Below, one piece after another: positions 9,445 through 18,036 of a stretch of 64,000 bases of DNA. The notes under the pieces were generated by a model. The model did not search any database, was not told where the DNA came from, and was given only the letters and a program-made list of their open reading frames with translations. The first letter of the stretch is position 1. The number at the start of each line of letters is the position of its first letter. The stretch covers positions 1-64,000 of the forward strand of contig CALMVQ010000230.1 of assembly GCA_937873135.1 (NCBI GenBank), given 5' to 3'. The position numbers and the translations under genes are program-made. Source of the DNA: an uncultured Scytonema sp. GTDB taxonomy: Bacteria; Cyanobacteriota; Cyanobacteriia; Cyanobacteriales; Nostocaceae.

Positions 9445-10215
9445 ATGTACAGCCTAGATGTCAACTTTCTCAAAGACCGCAGACCTGATCAGCTAAATTC
9501 TCAAACTACGCGAAAGCCATCTTTTTCCACTGGAGATCTAACACCTGTGTATTTGGGACTAGGCTTGGGAGTTTTTTTTCCAGTTGTAGCAGGATTGAGT
9601 TTGTGGCTTCTCGTCGCGAAAAATGCTGAGTTGGCGCAGAACATCGCCCAACTCGATCAGCAGAAACAGCAGTTAGATCAGCAAATAGGAGACATTAACA
9701 AAATTAGAGAACAGACGAGCAAAGTTAAGGGAGAAACACAAGCTTTAGTCACTGTATTTGACCAAATTCGACCTTGGTCAGCAATGTTACAAGATTTGCG
9801 CGATCGCATACCAACGACAGTGCAAATTGAGAATGTCAAACAAATAGCACCAGTCGCTCCTTCTCAGGGACAACCTCCTCCCAATCCAGCTGGGGGAGTT
9901 GAAATTAGTGGATTAGCTCGCACTTTTTATGATGTCAATGATTTCTTGCTCACTCTGCAACAGTCTCGCTTCTTGAAAGCCACAGAGACAAAAATTACTA
10001 CAGCCCAGTTAACAGACGCACCTATACCTCCTGGTGCTGCTCAATCAAATACGCGTGTAATAATTAAAGCACCAAAAATAGTTAAATATACTATACAATC
10101 TAGTTTAAGTGATGTTCCAGCTTCTGAATTAATCCGGGAATTAGAGCAGAAAGGTACAGTGGGACTAGTCACTCGAATTCGTAGTCTGCAACAAACAGGA
10201 GTCATTCAAAAATGA
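9445..10215 (+). CDS. pilN: Type IV pilus assembly protein PilN
   Basis: 256 residues starting MYSLDVNFLKDRRPDQ; the short N-terminal stretch with NFL is the usual PilM-binding segment. One transmembrane helix at about 36-58, then a coiled coil (about 60-95, rich in Gln/Leu: LDQQKQQLDQQI), then a ferredoxin-like periplasmic domain. Its stop overlaps the pilO start by 4 bp, indicating translational coupling. Confidence 0.92.
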   Translation: MYSLDVNFLKDRRPDQLNSQTTRKPSFSTGDLTPVYLGLGLGVFFPVVAGLSLWLLVAKNAELAQNIAQLDQQKQQLDQQIGDINKIREQTSKVKGETQALVTVFDQIRPWSAMLQDLRDRIPTTVQIENVKQIAPVAPSQGQPPPNPAGGVEISGLARTFYDVNDFLLTLQQSRFLKATETKITTAQLTDAPIPPGAAQSNTRVIIKAPKIVKYTIQSSLSDVPASELIRELEQKGTVGLVTRIRSLQQTGVIQK

Positions 10216-10967
10216 CGCTGAGTGAAGATGTAAATTTTGCCGAGTTAGATGGAGAACAGGCGTCTTTTGCCTATCCTGTGATTTTTGGTACAACAATAAC
10301 ACCAAGAATCGTTGGGATTGTGATTGGAGTAGTAGGCTTACTGGGAGCTGCTTATATGGTTCTCAACCTAATCATGCCTGCTTGGGATAACTATCAGCAG
10401 CAGCAAATCAAACAAACCGATTTGCAAGGTCAAATTGACCAAAAGAAAGCCAGCATCAAACAGATTAACAAGGTCAAACAAGAACTAGAGCTTTCCAAAA
10501 AGCAACAAACTCAAGTGTTAAGTTTGTTTGCAAATGAGAACACGTTAGATACATTGCTACTAGATATGAACCGCTTGGTTGATTCGAGCAACGCAAAACT
10601 ACAGAAGAATGCTGTAAGAGCACAACTTCAGAAATTTGACCCAGTTTCAAATAAAGCTGAACCAATTACAGATGGAAGTTTAGGAACACAGGTTAACGGC
10701 AAGCTGAAAAGCCGCAATTTTAATGTCGAGATTGTTGGAACCTACGAACAAACCCAATCGATTCTCCGTAATATAGAGCGTTTACAGCCTTTGTTAATTA
10801 TTAAAGATTATCAATCTACTTTGGTCCCAGACGCTGTAAGCCAACCAGGCAAACAAGTAATCAGAGTTGGACCAGAAGCAATAACCTCTTCTTTCCAGTT
10901 ACAAGCATTAATACCACTTTCTCCACAAGAAGTAGCAGCAGCAAAAGCGCCTCCTCCGAAGAAATAA
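10212..10967 (+). CDS. pilO: Type IV pilus assembly protein PilO
   Basis: 251 residues. One transmembrane helix (about residues 31-54), a coiled coil (about 60-100) and a periplasmic domain ending in a Pro/Lys tail. It forms the inner-membrane alignment complex with PilN, whose gene overlaps it by 4 bp. No pilP is seen between pilO and pilQ, which is the normal cyanobacterial arrangement. Confidence 0.92.
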   Translation: MTLSEDVNFAELDGEQASFAYPVIFGTTITPRIVGIVIGVVGLLGAAYMVLNLIMPAWDNYQQQQIKQTDLQGQIDQKKASIKQINKVKQELELSKKQQTQVLSLFANENTLDTLLLDMNRLVDSSNAKLQKNAVRAQLQKFDPVSNKAEPITDGSLGTQVNGKLKSRNFNVEIVGTYEQTQSILRNIERLQPLLIIKDYQSTLVPDAVSQPGKQVIRVGPEAITSSFQLQALIPLSPQEVAAAKAPPPKK

Positions 10968-11580
10968 TAGGGAATGTGTTGCAGGTTTAATATATATAAC
11001 ATCTGGGTACATGTGAGATTATATTAAACCGGGTTAGACAGGAGCGGTTAAAACTTTTTCTAACCAAACATTCGTTCTGGAACTCATCTTTTCTATAGTC
11101 TCTAAGCCTCATTGCTAATTTTTCAAATTTTGAAACTAAAACTGTTACTTAGGCAAAATTTCTGGGAACTATATAAAAGTAACTTTTAAAATTTGTGGTT
11201 AATTAGGTCAATAACCTATATCAAATCCGCATTTAATAACCTCTTTTATCACTACCTATAATGCTAGTTGTATAAAAAAGGGGAGGTTAAAAACTGGAAT
11301 TTGTCTTAGATTGTTTGTCTAAATTAGCCTCATTTTTAAGAGGACACTCAAGTAAGTAGGCATAATTAAATATAACGATGTTGACCATCATTCGTCATTT
11401 GTCCTTCGTGCAGTAAGAGCGAGTTTAACTCGATCATCACGTCTACCTACGAGTGAACGAATAAAACCTGTCCCTACTAATGATCGATGACAAAAAACGA
11501 CCCTCACCAATTACATTTATTTGTACCGACCTACTTACTTAAAAGTTATCCAAATAGTTTTCTAATGTGAGGAATAAACT
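10968..11580. other. pilO-pilQ intergenic region
   Basis: 613 bp with no convincing ORF. The first half is AT-rich; the second half contains the 191-bp inverted-repeat element at 11350-11540, which ends 40 bp before the pilQ start. Confidence 0.6.
11350..11540. mobile_element. MITE-like element upstream of pilQ
   Basis: Perfect 11-bp terminal inverted repeats AAGTAAGTAGG / CCTACTTACTT bound 191 bp. Inside the ends the similarity continues imperfectly for another 15-20 bp (ATAATTAAATATAAC against ACAAATAAATGTAAT after reversal). No coding capacity. No clear target duplication was found. Confidence 0.55.
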
Positions 11581-14049
11581 GTGAAACAGCTTCACGGTAG
11601 TAATTTAGTATTAGGTGTCGCCACTTTTGCATTTTTAGCAGTTCAACCAGTGTGGGCAGAGTCCACCAAGATTACTGGAGTACAGCTACAACAAGTTGAG
11701 AGTGGAATTAATCTTGTTTTAAGAACTTCCTCTGGCTCACGTCCTCAAATCTTTACAACAACTCGGGGCAAAGCTTTAGTCGCAGATATTATTAATACTC
11801 AACTACGTTTACCGAAAGGCAATAGTTTCCGCCAAGACAATCCTGCTCCGGGTATTGCCTCAGTCGCCGTCAATCAACTTGATGCCAACAGCATCCGGGT
11901 GGTGGTGACTGGAAAAAATAATCCCCCGAATACTCAACCGTTAGTGCGAAAGGAAGACGGAATCACCCTCGGTTTTACCCCAAATGAGAGGGGCAAGATA
12001 TCCACTGCACAACCATCAGAAGTAGCACCAACACAGCAGGTGGCTGAGAATGTTCCTACACCGCAAGCTCCTAAGCCAACTCAGTTAGGTCAAAAACCAG
12101 ACGTTCTCATTCCCAACCCACAAGTTACTATTGATGGGAAAACAGCACCTGTCGCTGAACCAGGACAACCTGCAACTCCGGCACCACCTTTCCTACCTAG
12201 AGCCGTCGCTCCACCAGTAGGAGATATTGCCATCTCCAATTTAGATGCCTCTCCTAGCGTAATTGATTTGGGAACTCAAGAACGAGTTCCCCGTTTGGTA
12301 TTGCGAGATGCTCCAGTACGAGAGGTTTTGTCACTGCTGGCTCGTGCGGCAGGTCTCAACCTAGCTTATATGGGTGGAATAGCAGCGCAACCAGGGGGGC
12401 AGCCCGGAGCTACCACGACTGGAGGTGATGGACCGACAATCTCCTTAGATATTGAAAACGAGCCAGTACAAGATGTTTTTAACTACGTCTTGCGTTTAAG
12501 TGGTTTAGAAGCTAACCGTAGTGGACGCACGCTTTTCGTTGGGGCTAATCTACCCAATGCCACTCGCGATGTGGCGATGCGTAACTTGCGACTCAATCAA
12601 GTCACGGTGCAAGTAGCACTCAACTTTTTAGTTGGCTTGGGAGCAGAAAGTGCTGTCAGCCGTGAGCGACAAGTTACGAGTGTCAGTGCTGTACCTGTCG
12701 GTAGCGTTGCCGCCCCTATTACTCAAACTCAAACGACAACGGAAACTAAAATTGAACGTCTCAGCCTTGAGGATTCAAAATATACTAAGCCTTTACTAAG
12801 AGGATTACAGGCATTAGGTGACGAACGGACTAATTCTATAACCTTAATTGGGACATCGAGGCTAATTGAGATGGCGATCGCTCAACTATCTCAACTAGAT
12901 ATCCGCCGCCGACAAGTGGCAGTTAATGTCAAAATTATTGATGTTAATCTCTCAAACACTCATGACACCAACGCCAGTTTCTCGTTTGGAATCGGTAACA
13001 ATTATTTTACAAACGATGGCGGTGCTGCATCTTTGAATTTTGGTGGCTCTCGACCTGCGAATAGCACTGAAGCAGCAAATAATATAACTGGTACACCAAC
13101 GATTACTAACCCGTATAGTTCGGCTGCTCCCTTCTTCAACCCAAATAGCTCAGTCACTATTCCAGGAACTCAACCCGGTACAACAATAATCAACCGCAAC
13201 GGTACTAGCACTAACACAAGCGGTCAATCAGGTATATTTTATACACCTGTTTCACCTACGGGAAACCCTTTAGCACCAGGTTATTCGAATATCACTCCAG
13301 CCACAAACAATATTGTTACGTTTGATGCAAATGGTGTCCCGACAGTATCACAAGGTGCTTTAGGTACAGCCACAGCTGCTCTCCCTTCTTTATACCAATT
13401 CCCCAGACGTTTACTGGCTAGCTTGCAAGCTCAGGTGCAAACTGGTAATGCTAAAATTCTGACTGACCCAACTTTGATTGTGCAAGAAGGTCAGCAGGCT
13501 CTTGTCAACTTGACCCAGGAAGTGGTGGGAAACATTAGAAATGAAATAACTCGTGGTACTGGTGATACCACGCAAATCGTTACAGCTGAGAAAACGAATG
13601 TAGGTTTAACCTTAACTGTCAAAGTTGATCGGATTGACGACAATGGTTTTGTCGCTCTATCCGTTGCTCCTAATGTCAGAGCACCCCAATCTTCACAAAA
13701 TATTAATCTGGGATCAAGTGGTAACCAAACAATATTTTTGATATCTGAACGTTCGCTTCAATCTGGCACAATTCGCCTAAGAGACGGTCAAACGCTCATT
13801 CTCAGCGGTATTATTCAAGACTCAGACCGGACAACAGTATCCAAAATTCCCATTTTAGGTGATATTCCCCTAATTGGTTCACTATTCAGGAGAACAAACA
13901 AACAGAATACACGTCAAGAGGTAATTGTGTTGTTAACGCCTCAAATTATGGATGACTCGGAGCGCTCCTCCTTTGGTTATAATTACAGCCCCAGTCCTGA
14001 AGTGCGGCAAATATTAGAGCGTCGCGGCTTGCAGATTCCTAAAAAATAA
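11581..14049 (+). CDS. pilQ: Type IV pilus secretin PilQ
   Basis: 822 residues from GTG 11581, after AATGTGAGGAATAAACT. Signal peptide of about 26 residues ending VWA, an AMIN domain (about 30-130) for cell-wall targeting, a Pro-rich linker, secretin N-domains (about 225-450) and the C-terminal secretin pore domain (about 610-800; VGLTLTVKVDRIDDNGFVAL and LSGIIQDSDRTTVSKIPILGD). An Asn/Gly/Thr-rich stretch at about 465-580 separates the N-domains from the pore, as in cyanobacterial homologues. It forms the outer-membrane channel for pili used in motility and DNA uptake. Confidence 0.95.
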   Translation: MKQLHGSNLVLGVATFAFLAVQPVWAESTKITGVQLQQVESGINLVLRTSSGSRPQIFTTTRGKALVADIINTQLRLPKGNSFRQDNPAPGIASVAVNQLDANSIRVVVTGKNNPPNTQPLVRKEDGITLGFTPNERGKISTAQPSEVAPTQQVAENVPTPQAPKPTQLGQKPDVLIPNPQVTIDGKTAPVAEPGQPATPAPPFLPRAVAPPVGDIAISNLDASPSVIDLGTQERVPRLVLRDAPVREVLSLLARAAGLNLAYMGGIAAQPGGQPGATTTGGDGPTISLDIENEPVQDVFNYVLRLSGLEANRSGRTLFVGANLPNATRDVAMRNLRLNQVTVQVALNFLVGLGAESAVSRERQVTSVSAVPVGSVAAPITQTQTTTETKIERLSLEDSKYTKPLLRGLQALGDERTNSITLIGTSRLIEMAIAQLSQLDIRRRQVAVNVKIIDVNLSNTHDTNASFSFGIGNNYFTNDGGAASLNFGGSRPANSTEAANNITGTPTITNPYSSAAPFFNPNSSVTIPGTQPGTTIINRNGTSTNTSGQSGIFYTPVSPTGNPLAPGYSNITPATNNIVTFDANGVPTVSQGALGTATAALPSLYQFPRRLLASLQAQVQTGNAKILTDPTLIVQEGQQALVNLTQEVVGNIRNEITRGTGDTTQIVTAEKTNVGLTLTVKVDRIDDNGFVALSVAPNVRAPQSSQNINLGSSGNQTIFLISERSLQSGTIRLRDGQTLILSGIIQDSDRTTVSKIPILGDIPLIGSLFRRTNKQNTRQEVIVLLTPQIMDDSERSSFGYNYSPSPEVRQILERRGLQIPKK

Positions 14050-14133
14050 GTACTACTTTGTCAATAAACAGGACTTACGCTATTACCGAGATCAATAGCT
14101 TCTCGAACGCGGTTTTCACCGTTTAAAAGGAGG

Positions 14134-14342
14134 TAGGACCAGCCCTTTCAAGGTGAACGTTGGTACTATATAAAAATCATGTTTTTAACCCGAATTTGGG
14201 ATTTTGGCGATCGCTATCGCTTAATTTACAGTCCAAAAATCAGGAGTTTAATACATAGATTTTTTATTCAATTCCAGAAGATGGCTGAAATGCTGCAAAA
14301 ATCGTGATAGTACATATGCTCACCTTGAAAGGGCTGGTCCTA
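14134..14342. mobile_element. IS630/Tc1-mariner-type MITE with TA target duplication
   Basis: Perfect 23-bp inverted ends at 14134-14156 and 14320-14342: the left arm reads TAGGACCAGCCC... and the right arm ...GGGCTGGTCCTA. The outermost TA fits the TA duplication made by IS630/Tc1-mariner transposases, leaving 21-bp terminal repeats. The 209-bp unit encodes no protein. HIP1 (GCGATCGC) occurs inside. Confidence 0.8.
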
Positions 14343-14344
14343 GA

Positions 14345-14560
14345 AATCATAGAACCGACCATAGACCAACTCAAAGCCTTTTTCCTCTCCATGCGTTCGT
14401 ACTATCAGAAAAAGAATTGCGGGAATACCTCAAAGCTCACCCCCAGTATGAAGAAGCATTTCAGCATTTCCTCAGCATCATGAGAGCCAAGCCAGGGCGA
14501 GTAGTGATCAGTACTGATGAACAGCTAGAGGTACAGCTTAGAAAAAGACTGGCATCCTGA
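14345..14560 (+). pseudogene. Decayed small cyanobacterial ORF, possibly DUF6887-like
   Basis: From 14393 to the TGA at 14560 a frame encodes AFVLSEKELREYLKAHPQ... then ...KPGRVVISTDEQLEV, which looks like a genuine small helical protein but has no start codon at its N-terminus. In another frame upstream (about 14345-14390) the sequence reads EIIEPTIDQLKAF, a plausible N-terminus, so a frameshift near 14385-14395 may have broken the gene. The MITE ends 2 bp upstream and may have displaced its start. The pattern ELRxYxxAH recalls DUF6887-type proteins; this is uncertain. Confidence 0.35.
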
Positions 14561-15015
14561 AACCTTGACAATAAATCAGTGGTGTTTCTGCCAGCACTGT
14601 ATTTTATTTGACCCAATTTTTTCGACAAAGTAAATGCTTCTTCCTTCGTTTTGACTTCTGACTTCTCTGTTCTAAATTAAGTAATTAAACTTATAAAGGA
14701 CTAACCACCCTTTTTTGGTAAAAGCTATTTTTTGAGTATTTTTTCCTATTCAAAGGGGGGTTTTTTGTGAAACAATGACCCTTTAGCAAAAAAAAATGCC
14801 GAAATCTATATAAATTAATGGTTTCATCTATCCACATCAGGCTAGGACACCTTAGAATGATTCATTGAAAAGTCGAGCCTATGAGAGTTACAGGCGTTTT
14901 AAGCAAAAGTACTCAAAAAGCATGGCTTTTGTAAATCTCCTTTCTGTGGGATTTACGTAAAGATGCTCCGGTAGCGGCTCTTTACACAATCTCAAGTAAA
15001 CCTCAAGGAATTGAC

Positions 15016-15300
15016 ATGAATAAAGGTGAATTAGTTGATGCCGTAGCTGACAAAGCTAGTGTTACTAAAAAACAAGCTGATGCAGTCTTGACTGCCGCTT
15101 TGGAAATCATTGTCGAAGCTGTCTCCTCTGGAGATAAGGTAACGCTCGTAGGATTCGGCTCGTTTGAATCACGGGAACGTAAAGCTCGTGAAGGTCGTAA
15201 CCCAAAAACAAATGAAAAAATGGAAATCCCAGCGACGAAGGTTCCCGCCTTCTCTGCAGGAAAGCTGTTTAGAGAAAAGGTTGCACCCCCAAAAGCGTAG
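15016..15300 (+). CDS. hup: HU family DNA-binding protein
   Basis: 94 residues (MNKGELVDAVADKAS...). Standard HU length and signature: the GFGSFESRERKAREGRNPKT arm with the DNA-contacting beta-ribbon, and a short Lys/Pro C-terminal tail. It is a nucleoid-compacting dimer; in heterocystous cyanobacteria HU is also linked to differentiation. Long AT-rich upstream region, GGAATTGAC before the ATG. The CobD-like gene follows 27 bp downstream. Confidence 0.96.
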   Translation: MNKGELVDAVADKASVTKKQADAVLTAALEIIVEAVSSGDKVTLVGFGSFESRERKAREGRNPKTNEKMEIPATKVPAFSAGKLFREKVAPPKA

Positions 15301-15327
15301 GTTCTGTCTTCAGGAATCATTTTAGTC

Positions 15328-16422
15328 ATGCGGCAACCAGCACACGGGGGAAATTTAGCTTGGGCAGCAGAACTAGCTGGCTGTCCCCCTAGTGCTATTC
15401 TGGATTTTTCTGCCAGCATCAGCCCATTGGGACCACCAAACAGCGTTATATCGGCAATTGAGTCCCAATTGGATAATCTCCAGCACTATCCAGACCCTGA
15501 TTATCGTGAACTGAGACTTGCTCTGAGTCACTTCCATCAACTGCCACAAGAGTGGATTCTGCCGGGTAACGGCTCGGCAGAGTTGCTAACTTTGGCAGGT
15601 AGGGAATTAGCAAAGTTAGCTGCGACAGCTTTAATAACTCCAGCCTTTGGCGACTACTACCGGGCGTTGGCGGCATACAACGCCAAAGTACTGAGTTTTC
15701 CGCTAATTAGTCCAGAGCCTCGAGTCCCGAACCCAAACTTAACAAGTATACTCAGGACTTCATTCTCAGGACTCATGACTGAGTGCGGACTACTGCTGAA
15801 CAACCCTCACAACCCGACGGGAATTTTATTTTCAAGGGAAGCGATTCTGCCATGCTTGGAGAAATTTGCTTTAGTGGTGGTAGATGAGGCGTTTATGGAT
15901 TTTCTGCATCCAGATCAGGAACAAAGCCTGATTCATGTGGTGCAGCAATATCCAAACTTAGTGATTTTGCGATCGCTGACCAAATTTTACAGTCTCCCCG
16001 GACTGCGACTCGGATATGCGATCGCTCACCCCGAGCGTCTGCGATTGTGGCAATCGTGGCGCGATCCCTGGCCCGTAAACACCCTAGCAGCAGCAGCAGC
16101 AGTTGCCGCACTCCTGGATAATAAGTTTCAGCTTTTAACCTGGACATGGTTACCAGCAGCACGCAACCAACTCTTTCAGGGTTTAGCTTCTCTACCAGGA
16201 TTACAACCTTTACATAGTGCTGCTAACTTTTTACTAGTTGAATCGCAGCAGTCTGTTTTGCAGTTACAGCAAAAATTACTCCAGCATCACCAGATTCTCA
16301 TTCGCGATTGCCTCAGTTTTGCTGAGCTAGGCGATCGCTATTTTCGGGTGGCTGTTCGCACCTCATCTGATAACCAACGCTTGTTAGCAGCTATAGCTAA
16401 GAGTGAGGGAGAGGGGGAGTAG
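15328..16422 (+). CDS. cobD: PLP-dependent aminotransferase, CobD-like threonine-phosphate decarboxylase
   Basis: 364 residues. Begins HGGNLAWAAELAGCPPSAILDFSASISPLGPP, the CobD-type start. The fold type I aminotransferase blocks follow: LPGNGSAELL, LLNNPHNPTG, VVVDEAFMDF, and SLTKFYSLPGLRLGYA with the PLP lysine. CobD makes the aminopropanol phosphate linker of cobalamin; histidinol-phosphate aminotransferases are close relatives. A segment at about 15715-15790 (before LLNNPHNPTG) looks like repeat DNA translated in frame, and the C-terminus EGEGE comes from a purine-rich tract. Confidence 0.82.
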   Translation: MRQPAHGGNLAWAAELAGCPPSAILDFSASISPLGPPNSVISAIESQLDNLQHYPDPDYRELRLALSHFHQLPQEWILPGNGSAELLTLAGRELAKLAATALITPAFGDYYRALAAYNAKVLSFPLISPEPRVPNPNLTSILRTSFSGLMTECGLLLNNPHNPTGILFSREAILPCLEKFALVVVDEAFMDFLHPDQEQSLIHVVQQYPNLVILRSLTKFYSLPGLRLGYAIAHPERLRLWQSWRDPWPVNTLAAAAAVAALLDNKFQLLTWTWLPAARNQLFQGLASLPGLQPLHSAANFLLVESQQSVLQLQQKLLQHHQILIRDCLSFAELGDRYFRVAVRTSSDNQRLLAAIAKSEGEGE

Positions 16423-16451
16423 GGGAGAGATCCCTTGGAGCCGGTCCGGGT

Positions 16452-16520
16452 AGAATAATAACTCCCGTCTCCCGTCTCCTGTCTCCTGTCTCCCGTTTCC
16501 TGTCTCCTGTCTACTGTCCC
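16452..16520. repeat. Tandem heptad repeat GTCTCCT/GTCTCCC
   Basis: About nine imperfect copies of CTCC(T/C)GT between the CobD-like gene and the next ORF. Similar short runs occur near 54120-54145. Confidence 0.85.
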
Positions 16521-16535
16521 CGACTCTTTATTCCC

Positions 16536-17975
16536 GTGATACCTGATTACGATGTTGTGATTATTGGTGGCAGTGTTGCTGGACGCTATGCAGCCTTGAG
16601 TGCCACTCAACTAAAAGCCAAAGTCGCTTTGATAGAACCCATAGTTAGCTATGGGTTGATTCACCACCATGCTCTTAGGGAAATTGGTGAACTCTCTAAG
16701 TCGCTGAGTAATGCTGCTCAATTTGGTCTTCATGCTAATAGTGCTGATACCTCAACAGACAGCACGAGAGTTATGCAGAAGGGCAGTTCTGATGAGAGTC
16801 AACCTCCGACAGAAAAATGCCCAGTATCTATCGAATGGCAACAGGCGAAGTTATGGACTACTGGTGTTGTGTCTAATCTCCAAGAGCAGTATTCACCAGT
16901 AATCCTGGCAGCCAAAGGAGTCGATATTATTTTTAGTAGCGGTCAATTTCAATCGTCACCTTTGGCATTTGCTGTTAATGACCGCATACTAAGCGCACGC
17001 TCTTATCTGCTTGCTACTTCCGTTCAAGCAAACCCAGAGATTGAAGGATTGCGAAAAACTGGTTTTATTACCTTATCTAATATTTGGCAGTCTTTGTGCA
17101 GTCCTCAACCACCTAAAAGCTGGGTCATTATTGGTGGAGTGCCTCAAAGCATTGAACTGGCACAAACATTAGTGCGGTTGGGTAGTAAGGTGACACTGAT
17201 AGTAGATCGCCCACTAATTTTGTCTCATGTTGATCCAGAGATGGCTCAGCTGCTTTGTAGTCAATTGGAAGCAGAAGGTGTGCGCGTACTTACCCAAACA
17301 CGAGTCACCCAGGTAAGACGGATTCACGATAAGAAGTGGCTTCAGGTGGGAGACAAAGCAATTGAAACTGATGAAATTGTAGTGGCGATCGCGCAGCAGC
17401 CAAATATTGAATCTCTCAACTTGGCAGCAGTCGGCGTTAAATGGAATCAGCATCGTATACTTGTGAACGATAAACTACAGACAAGCAACCACCGTATTTA
17501 TGCTTGTGGTGATGTCATTGGTGGCTATGACTGTCCGAACATTGCTTATTATGAGGCAAAAATCGCCTTACAAAATGCTTTGTTTATTCCCAGGTTCAAA
17601 GTTAATTATCAATACGTTCCTTGGGCAGTATTGACTCAGCCTACACTAGCTCAAGTGGGTTTGACAGAAGTGCAATCAAAACGCCGATACAGTCATAATG
17701 AAGTTATTGTTTTGCGGCAGTTTTTTAAAACATTGGCAGCTGCCCAGCTTAGGGATGAAACCACAGGTATCTGTAAATTAATTGTCCTCCGCAATGGAGA
17801 AATTTTAGGAGCAACGATTCTGGGTGCAGAAGCTAGGGAGTTAATTAATATTATGGCATTGGCGATCGCTCAAAAAATTAAAGTTCATCATCTTGCGACT
17901 CTATCGTTTGTCTCTCCCAGTTTTTCAGAAATTATCGAGCAAACTGCGAGAGAATTCAGATTCCCAACTTCGTAA
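16536..17975 (+). CDS. FAD/NAD(P)-dependent pyridine-nucleotide oxidoreductase without redox-active disulfide
   Basis: 479 residues from GTG 16536. N-terminal FAD-binding motif VVIIGGSVAGRYAAL, a second nucleotide-binding motif (SWVIIGGVPQSIELAQTLVRLGSKVTLI, residues about 190-217), the FAD motif IYACGDVIGG, and the C-terminal dimerisation domain (VPWAVLTQPTLAQVGLTE). This is the architecture of dihydrolipoamide dehydrogenase and mercuric reductase. The usual CxxxxC after the first helix is absent: residues 33-60 contain no Cys. It may therefore act as a dehydrogenase on quinones or another acceptor. The substrate is unknown. Confidence 0.85.
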   Translation: MIPDYDVVIIGGSVAGRYAALSATQLKAKVALIEPIVSYGLIHHHALREIGELSKSLSNAAQFGLHANSADTSTDSTRVMQKGSSDESQPPTEKCPVSIEWQQAKLWTTGVVSNLQEQYSPVILAAKGVDIIFSSGQFQSSPLAFAVNDRILSARSYLLATSVQANPEIEGLRKTGFITLSNIWQSLCSPQPPKSWVIIGGVPQSIELAQTLVRLGSKVTLIVDRPLILSHVDPEMAQLLCSQLEAEGVRVLTQTRVTQVRRIHDKKWLQVGDKAIETDEIVVAIAQQPNIESLNLAAVGVKWNQHRILVNDKLQTSNHRIYACGDVIGGYDCPNIAYYEAKIALQNALFIPRFKVNYQYVPWAVLTQPTLAQVGLTEVQSKRRYSHNEVIVLRQFFKTLAAAQLRDETTGICKLIVLRNGEILGATILGAEARELINIMALAIAQKIKVHHLATLSFVSPSFSEIIEQTAREFRFPTS

Positions 17976-18036
17976 AAGTTGTCGGGAATCTGAGTAGGCG
18001 CAATTTTCACAAAGAATGCGCTTATATTGCTATAAC

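Larger units (their letters stand above)
14050..15015. other. Long intergenic region between pilQ and hup
   Basis: 966 bp. It holds an isolated transposon-end-like motif AGGACTTACGC (14070-14080), a MITE (14134-14342), a decayed small ORF (to 14560) and about 450 bp of AT-rich upstream sequence of hup with poly-T and poly-A runs. Confidence 0.6.

Noticed and set aside
14050..14133. AGGACTTACGC at 14070 as part of an intact element
   Set aside because: No partner inverted end within a few hundred bases; treated as a solo remnant only.
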